Positions 7,252 to 11,169 of a DNA stretch of 11,169 nucleotides are shown here, one piece after another. The notes beneath the pieces are model-generated. The model was not told the DNA's origin. It ran no database searches and was given only the letters and a program-made list of their open reading frames with translations. The translations under genes were made by a program, and so were the position numbers. Positions within the stretch are counted from its first letter, which is position 1; each line of letters starts with the position of its first letter. The stretch spans positions 1-11,169 of the forward strand of contig DAOVAK010000042.1 in assembly GCA_030671095.1 (NCBI GenBank), given 5' to 3'. The stretch is from Deltaproteobacteria bacterium (lineage in GTDB: Bacteria > Desulfobacterota > DSM-4660 > Desulfatiglandales > HGW-15).

Positions 7252-9189
7252 TTAAAGCTCATAGGCATGAAGGAATCCTTCGTGAATAGCCTCCATCATG
7301 CTTCTTGGCTCCGAACAGTCCCCAATTTTATAAAAAGGGATACCTTTCTCCTCAATGATTTTCTCCAGATTCATATCCGACTTGTAACCCATTGCCAAGA
7401 CAATGGTATCCATATGGTCTATGCTTTCACTATGTCCATCTTCTTCCAGGATCAAGCCACCCGTATTTATCTCTTTCACTGTCTTTTTCGTGAATATCTT
7501 GATGCCCTTCTGTTTCATCCGTTCCATGAGCAGAGCCCTTGTCAACAAACCCATATCTGTAACAACATGGCTCAGCATTTCAACAATCGTAACCTTTGCC
7601 CCCTTATCAGCGAGGAACTCTGCGGTTTCACATCCCACCATCCCCCCCCCGACGATAACAACGTTGGCGCCAAAAGAAGCCCCAGTAAGGATCTCCTCGG
7701 CAGTAAGAACATTATTGTTTTGTACACCCGGTATATCCGGATTGATCGGCAGGGAACCTGTAGCCAGGATCACCAAATCCGGCTTTATTTTATCTATCAC
7801 GGTTTCATCGACCTCTTCCCCCACCTTAATATGGACTCCCAAGTCTTTTACCTGAGAGATAAGAAAGCCGGCCAACTCTTTTATCTCACCCTTGTGGGGT
7901 GGAATGGCGGCGATATTCATCTTTCCGCCCAGTTCATGGCCTTTTTCGTAAAGAAATACGTCATGGCCTCGCAGTGCCGCCACCCTGGCACATTCCAGCC
8001 CACCAGGGCCGCCGCCGATTACAAGGACTCTTTCTGGCACAGAGGCCTTCCTGTCAAGATCAAATTCCCATTCCCTTCCGGTCAGGGCGTTACCCAGACA
8101 GGCGATGTCCTGATCGGCAAGAAGCTTATCGACACAACCCTGGTTGCAGCCGATACATGGCCTGATCTCTTGAGGTCTCCCTTCTATCACCTTTGCAGGC
8201 ATTTCAGGATCTGCCAGTAATGCCCTCCCCATAACAACCATATCGGCCTTTCCTTGGGCTAAAATATCTTCCGCCATCTCTGGATCTTTTATCCTGCCCA
8301 CCACAAAGACAGGCACCCTGCTACCGATGGCCTCCTTAATGGCAGAAGCATGCTCCACATAGAGCCCCTGTGAAACAGCTGCAGGCTGTATGATCATGGC
8401 AGATGATTCATAGACGCCCCCCGAGACATGGATGGCGTCGATACCGTTGTCTGAAAGAATAACGGAAAAGGCCATTGTGTCTTCAACGGTGAGCCCCCCG
8501 TCAACGAATTCTTCCGAACTCATCCGATAGATGATAGGAAAAGCGTCTCCTACCTCTTTTCTGACCCTCCCAAGAACCTCCAGAGGGAATCTCGCCCTGT
8601 TCTCCAGGGGGCCGCCATATTCATCCATTCGCTGGTTGCTATAAGGCGATAGAAACTGACTGATGAGGTATCCATGCGCCCCGTGCATCTCCACGGCATC
8701 GAAGCCGGAGACCATTGCCCTGCGGGCGGCTTGCCCGTAGGCCTCGATCATATTATTGATATCCCCTTTTGTCATTTCCTTTGGTTCTTCCCGGCAAACC
8801 GGACAGGGTATGGGCGAAGGCGCGATAAGCCGACCCCCAGTCATGGTCCCATGACTCTGCCTGCCGCAGTGATAGATTTGAATCGCTATTTTCGTTCCGA
8901 ATGGATGAACGTCGTCGACGAGGCCCTTTAGCCCATCAATGAAATCATCCTTGTAAATGCCCAGTTCATTTGAATATCCTTTCCCAGATGGATCGACGAA
9001 TGCGGCCTCAACAATGATCAGACCAACGCCGCCTTTGGCCCTGGCTCTATAATAGGCCTTTAACCTTTCCGTGACGGTACCATCCCTACCGGCATAATTG
9101 GTCACCATCGGGGGCATGACAAACCTGTTTTTTACTTCAATCTCTCCGATCTTAATAGGTTGTAGCAATTTCTCAAAGGGAGACATCAT
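7252..9189 (-). CDS. FeS-flavin OYE-family reductase (2,4-dienoyl-CoA / 2-enoate reductase type)
   Basis: 645 residues, matching FadH-like enzymes that carry FMN, [4Fe-4S] and FAD and reduce conjugated C=C bonds of enoyl compounds. The N-terminal TIM barrel (about 1-340) has PIKIGEIEVKNRFVMPPM, HGAHGYLISQFLSP and NQRMDEYGG. The cluster motif is C345-x2-C348-x3-C352-x11-C364. The C-terminal FAD/NAD(P)H part (about 385-645) has GGGPGGLE, GGGMVGCE and a final IGDC. Aligned by eye with E. coli FadH, the active-site Tyr166 is kept (Tyr174), but the His252 position holds Tyr260 in GGVYES. The class also contains ATP-independent 2-naphthoyl-CoA reductases and bile-acid enoate reductases, so the substrate is open. 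AAGGAG precedes a tandem ATGATG start; the second ATG (9186) has the better spacing. Upstream is the transposase remnant, so its promoter must be local or element-derived; I could not identify one. Confidence 0.92.
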   Translation of the reverse strand: MMSPFEKLLQPIKIGEIEVKNRFVMPPMVTNYAGRDGTVTERLKAYYRARAKGGVGLIIVEAAFVDPSGKGYSNELGIYKDDFIDGLKGLVDDVHPFGTKIAIQIYHCGRQSHGTMTGGRLIAPSPIPCPVCREEPKEMTKGDINNMIEAYGQAARRAMVSGFDAVEMHGAHGYLISQFLSPYSNQRMDEYGGPLENRARFPLEVLGRVRKEVGDAFPIIYRMSSEEFVDGGLTVEDTMAFSVILSDNGIDAIHVSGGVYESSAMIIQPAAVSQGLYVEHASAIKEAIGSRVPVFVVGRIKDPEMAEDILAQGKADMVVMGRALLADPEMPAKVIEGRPQEIRPCIGCNQGCVDKLLADQDIACLGNALTGREWEFDLDRKASVPERVLVIGGGPGGLECARVAALRGHDVFLYEKGHELGGKMNIAAIPPHKGEIKELAGFLISQVKDLGVHIKVGEEVDETVIDKIKPDLVILATGSLPINPDIPGVQNNNVLTAEEILTGASFGANVVIVGGGMVGCETAEFLADKGAKVTIVEMLSHVVTDMGLLTRALLMERMKQKGIKIFTKKTVKEINTGGLILEEDGHSESIDHMDTIVLAMGYKSDMNLEKIIEEKGIPFYKIGDCSEPRSMMEAIHEGFLHAYEL

Positions 9190-9277
9190 TATTCTCCTTT
9201 TTAATAATATTCTGTATCACTCTTGCCCAAAAACGGTTTTAAAAAAATGAATTGAAAACCTGCATTCAACCATTAAG

Positions 9278-9349
9278 TGCAACACTTTTAGGTTTTGGGC
9301 ATAATTCCGAAATCATACTGCGAAAGCCCCAAAACCTAAAAGTGTTGCA
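9278..9349. repeat. 22-bp perfect inverted repeat
   Basis: Bases 9278-9299 (starting TGCAACACTTTTAGG) and 9328-9349 are exact reverse complements across 22 bases, separated by 28 bases. It lies 78 bases before the start of the transposase remnant and 89 bases before the reductase gene on the other strand. It could be two facing insertion-sequence ends, a tiny non-autonomous element, or a regulatory stem-loop. No target-site duplication is visible at its edges. Confidence 0.85.
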
Positions 9350-9426
9350 TTTGCTTATTGAACTGGGGGGATAGTTATTATTAGAGACTGTTACGAAAAA
9401 ACCTATCCGAGAGGAGCGGAATATAT

Positions 9427-9935
9427 ATGAATAAGAATGCAAAACAACGATTCGATGTAGACCCTATTTTAGAAAAGATTTCGCCTCATATTCCCGACAG
9501 AGAGATAGATTTTTTCCGTATAGAAATTTTAATACTCAGGGTCGATCAAGGTCATTTAAAGCGAGTCAGCTTTACAGGGCACACATATTAACCCTGATCA
9601 AAGGGATTACGTCATTCAATAAAATGTGTAATGAATTCAAATTCAGAAGGTCCCTTCGGGATTTTTGTCGTTTTAAAAATGAGAATTCTACACCTACAAA
9701 TCGTATTCTATCTGAGTTCAGAGGGAGCTTAAAACCTTCTGGATTTGAGAGATCGCTCGACTGATTACATTAACCTTTGTAAATACGATCAAACTGCCCG
9801 TTATAAAGATCGCTGTTCCAGACGCAACGGACATGCCGGCCAATTGCAAGGGCTTTACTAAAAAAAATGCACATGCACTACAGAGTGCAAATGCCCTAAG
9901 GAGTATTCTGCTAAGGGGGCAGCTAAAGGCAAAAG
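9427..9935 (+). pseudogene. Decayed DDE transposase fragment (IS4/IS5-like), multiple frameshifts
   Basis: The only plus-strand coding remnant. An ATG at 9427 with GAGGAG about 9 bases upstream opens 54 codons (MNKNAKQRFDVDPILEKISPH...). The reading then continues in a second frame from about 9552 (SFKASQLYRAHILTLIKGI ... FRRSLRDFCRF ... FRGSL) to a TGA at 9762. A third frame follows from 9761 (LITLTFVNTIKLPVIKIAVPDATDMPANCKGF) and returns to the first after an eight-A run at 9860-9867 (KCTCTTECKCPKEYSAKGAAKGKR). The helical N-terminal region followed by a VPDATDMPA-like segment resembles the start of IS4/IS5-type transposases and their first catalytic Asp. The rest is missing: the sequence joins the AMP-forming ligase fragment at about 9926-9935. 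Family assignment is by eye and tentative; inactivity is clear. Confidence 0.6.
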
Positions 9936-10111
9936 GCTTCCACTTGCTGGTAATACGTCTTCCAGGTAACACGCTTGTAAATCCCCCGATCTTTAAACCG
10001 AAATGCCGTAGCCTCCGGCTCCATCTCTACCCGCTCAAGAAAGACAGCTGGTATGGACTTGCCCTTCACATCTATTTTCGGCCGTATTCTTTTTTTGTCT
10101 TTGTGCTCCAC
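9923..10111 (-). pseudogene. 5' fragment of an AMP-forming acyl-CoA synthetase
   Basis: 62 codons from a GTG start with an AAGGGA ribosome binding site, 38 bases after the hydratase stop. The text PEATAFRFKDRGIYKRVTWKTYY is the usual N-terminal opening of long-chain or aryl AMP-forming CoA ligases (TAxRxKdxGxxxxxTWxxyy). Full-length members have about 550-650 residues. The reading stops at VEAFCL, where the sequence changes into the transposase remnant. The adenylation core is missing, so no activity is expected. It was probably the third gene of an operon with the dehydrogenase and hydratase. Its first ~36 codons are also found in the displaced repeat copy. Confidence 0.8.
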
Positions 10112-10197
10112 TAAAGATCCCTTAGTGTGCTATTAAACATCACGGGGGCTTATTGCCCTATGAACCGAGGCTTCCTCTTCTCCAAAAAAGCCTTCAA
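10002..10197. repeat. 196-bp direct repeat, copy 2 (probable source copy)
   Basis: Matches 4680-4875 with one difference (C at 10121, T at 4799). This copy lies in continuous, sensible gene context: the hydratase is intact through its stop codon and the ligase reading continues past the repeat edge (FRFKDRGIYKR...). It is therefore the likely donor. Confidence 0.95.
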
Positions 10198-10932
10198 CCC
10201 CTCTTTGCTGTCCTCTGAAGCAAAGCAGGCTCCAAGGCATAGACTCTCTATTTTCAGTCCCGACTCCAGATCCACCTGCATGCCCTGGTTGATTGCGCGC
10301 AGGGCGTACTTCATGGCAATAGGACTCTTTTCCGAAATCCTCTCAGCCATCTGGAGGCATTCATCCATCAGTTCATCCGGCGGTATCACTCTATTGACGA
10401 GCCCCATACGATATGCCTCCTCTGCATCTATGATCTTTCCAGTCAGAATAAGCTCCGCGGCCCGCGCCTTTCCGATCAGTCGTGGTAATCTCTGCGTGCC
10501 ACCTCCACCGGGGATAATTCCCAGGTTGATCTCCAACTGCCCCATCCTGGCCTTCTCCGATGCGACCCTCAAAGTACAGGCAAGGGCGATTTCGCATCCT
10601 GCACCAAAGGTATAGCCGTTGATGGCTGCAATGGAAGGAATAGGAAGATCATCGATCCTGTTTATCAGCCCCTGTCTGTCTGTAGACTTATCGATCCCCG
10701 TGAGGGGTGTCCTCTTGCTGAGTTCCCCGATATCGGATCCTGACATGAATGATTTCTCCCCGGCCCCTGTCAGAATCACACAGCGGATATCTTTATCTTC
10801 TTCAATTTCATCCAAAGCCTTCTCCAGGCCATCCACCATGGCGCTGTTAAGGGCATTGTGCACATCAGGCCGATTGAAAGTAATCGTGGCAAACGCCTGG
10901 TCCTTTTCAAAAACAATTTCCTGGGCGGACAT
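10150..10932 (-). CDS. Enoyl-CoA hydratase (canonical crotonase)
   Basis: 260 residues, full length for the family, which hydrates trans-2-enoyl-CoA to 3-hydroxyacyl-CoA. Both catalytic glutamates of the classical hydratase are present: GAGCE (Glu114 from the chosen ATG) and GQLE (Glu134), followed by GIIPGGGGTQRLPR. The oxyanion-hole segment reads FMSGSDI, and the C-terminus EGLKAFLEKRKPRF is typical. A GTG at 10935 directly precedes the ATG at 10932; it abuts the stop of the upstream dehydrogenase gene, and an AAGGGAAG lies just upstream, so translation is probably coupled. The pairing with 3-hydroxyacyl-CoA dehydrogenase gives two consecutive beta-oxidation steps. Unlike the other crotonase in the window, which lacks both Glu residues, this one looks like a true hydratase. 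Its 3' end is the part duplicated at 4828-4875. Confidence 0.93.
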   Translation of the reverse strand: MSAQEIVFEKDQAFATITFNRPDVHNALNSAMVDGLEKALDEIEEDKDIRCVILTGAGEKSFMSGSDIGELSKRTPLTGIDKSTDRQGLINRIDDLPIPSIAAINGYTFGAGCEIALACTLRVASEKARMGQLEINLGIIPGGGGTQRLPRLIGKARAAELILTGKIIDAEEAYRMGLVNRVIPPDELMDECLQMAERISEKSPIAMKYALRAINQGMQVDLESGLKIESLCLGACFASEDSKEGLKAFLEKRKPRFIGQ

Positions 10933-10935
10933 CAC

Positions 10936-11169
10936 TCACTTCCCTTCTTGACTATAATCATAGAATCCCCTGCCCGTCTCACGACCAGCCAAACCGGCCC
11001 GAACCAAATTCTTCACCCACACGGGCACACGAAACCTTTCACCCAGTTGCTCTGCCATATATTCCGTCACATGGAGAAGTAGCGGAATCCCATTTAGAAA
11101 GTCAAAGAGTTCAAATGGTCCCATGGGGTGACCTAGACCGAACTTTGCCCCCGTATCAACATCCTCAAC
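10936..11169 (-). CDS. 3-hydroxyacyl-CoA dehydrogenase, C-terminal part (cut by window edge)
   Basis: 77 C-terminal residues; the frame is open to the window edge, so the gene starts beyond it. The segment DVDTGAKFGLGHPMGPFE, then VTEYMAEQLGERF, VRAGLAGRETGRGFYDY, is the C-terminal dimerisation domain of 3-hydroxyacyl-CoA (3-hydroxybutyryl-CoA type) dehydrogenases, which oxidise 3-hydroxyacyl-CoA with NAD. The NAD-binding domain is not in view. Its TGA directly touches the possible GTG start of the hydratase gene, so the two are one operon. Ending soon after GFYDY suggests a short stand-alone enzyme rather than a FadB-type fusion. Confidence 0.92.
   Translation of the reverse strand, partial: VEDVDTGAKFGLGHPMGPFELFDFLNGIPLLLHVTEYMAEQLGERFRVPVWVKNLVRAGLAGRETGRGFYDYSQEGK

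Noticed and set aside
7267..8220. A 317-codon open frame on the plus strand opposite the reductase gene
   Set aside because: It lies wholly inside a well-supported reductase gene, has no recognisable domain, and its composition reads like antisense of the real protein.
9190..9277. Sigma-70 promoter for the reductase
   Set aside because: AT-rich stretches such as TATTAT are present, but no -35 element at acceptable spacing could be supported.
9278..9349. A complete miniature transposable element
   Set aside because: The arms are perfect, but the flanking bases show no target-site duplication and no second copy is in the window.
9718..9972. An 84-codon hydrophobic minus-strand frame that looks membrane-like
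   Set aside because: It is antisense to the transposase remnant, crosses the junction with the ligase fragment and has no clear ribosome binding site.

Overview
All recognisable functional genes lie on the minus strand and encode anaerobic acyl-CoA and aldehyde/carboxylate metabolism. They include a tungsten-type aldehyde ferredoxin oxidoreductase (AOR), a small two-cluster ferredoxin, ADP-forming acyl-CoA synthetases, an FeS-flavin reductase of the old yellow enzyme (OYE) / 2,4-dienoyl-CoA reductase type, two crotonase-fold proteins and the end of a 3-hydroxyacyl-CoA dehydrogenase. This mix, with oxygen-sensitive enzymes and paralogous CoA ligases and crotonases, suggests a strict anaerobe such as a Desulfobacterota sulfate reducer or syntroph that degrades fatty, aromatic or alicyclic acids. 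That assignment is inferred from gene content; no marker gene is present.

Layout in the direction of transcription (high to low coordinate): C-terminal part of a 3-hydroxyacyl-CoA dehydrogenase (window edge to 10936); a canonical enoyl-CoA hydratase (10932-10150); the first ~60 codons of an AMP-forming acyl-CoA synthetase (10111-9923), broken off; a decayed transposase on the plus strand (9427 to about 9935) with a 22-bp perfect inverted repeat behind it (9278-9349); the FeS-flavin reductase (9189-7252); a 281-bp spacer with short degenerate tandem repeats; a full-length ADP-forming acyl-CoA synthetase (6970-4811); a duplicated 196-bp scrap; an alpha-type ADP-forming acyl-CoA synthetase (4613-3252); a PaaG-like crotonase (3178-2390); the ferredoxin (2338-2084); and AOR (1937-12).

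The most unusual feature is a direct repeat of 196 bp with a single mismatch (4680-4875 and 10002-10197). The right-hand copy is in its natural place: the 3' end of the hydratase, the 38-nt spacer and the first ~36 codons of the AMP-forming ligase. The left-hand copy sits between the two ADP-forming synthetase genes. There it supplies the last 20 residues of the larger synthetase, read in a different frame from the hydratase, and leaves a 47-codon ligase stub that runs into the next synthetase. Together with the transposase remnant this marks a rearranged locus. Recombination between the copies would remove 5.3 kb carrying the reductase and nearly all of the larger synthetase.

How the genes may work together (inference): ADP-forming synthetases would activate or release acids at the CoA level. 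The reductase, crotonases and 3-hydroxyacyl-CoA dehydrogenase would carry out reduction and beta-oxidation-like steps. AOR with the ferredoxin would interconvert an aldehyde and an acid at low potential. Several proteins have substitutions at usual active-site or ligand positions, so their exact substrates cannot be read from the sequence. I found no RNA gene, CRISPR array, convincing promoter or canonical intrinsic terminator.
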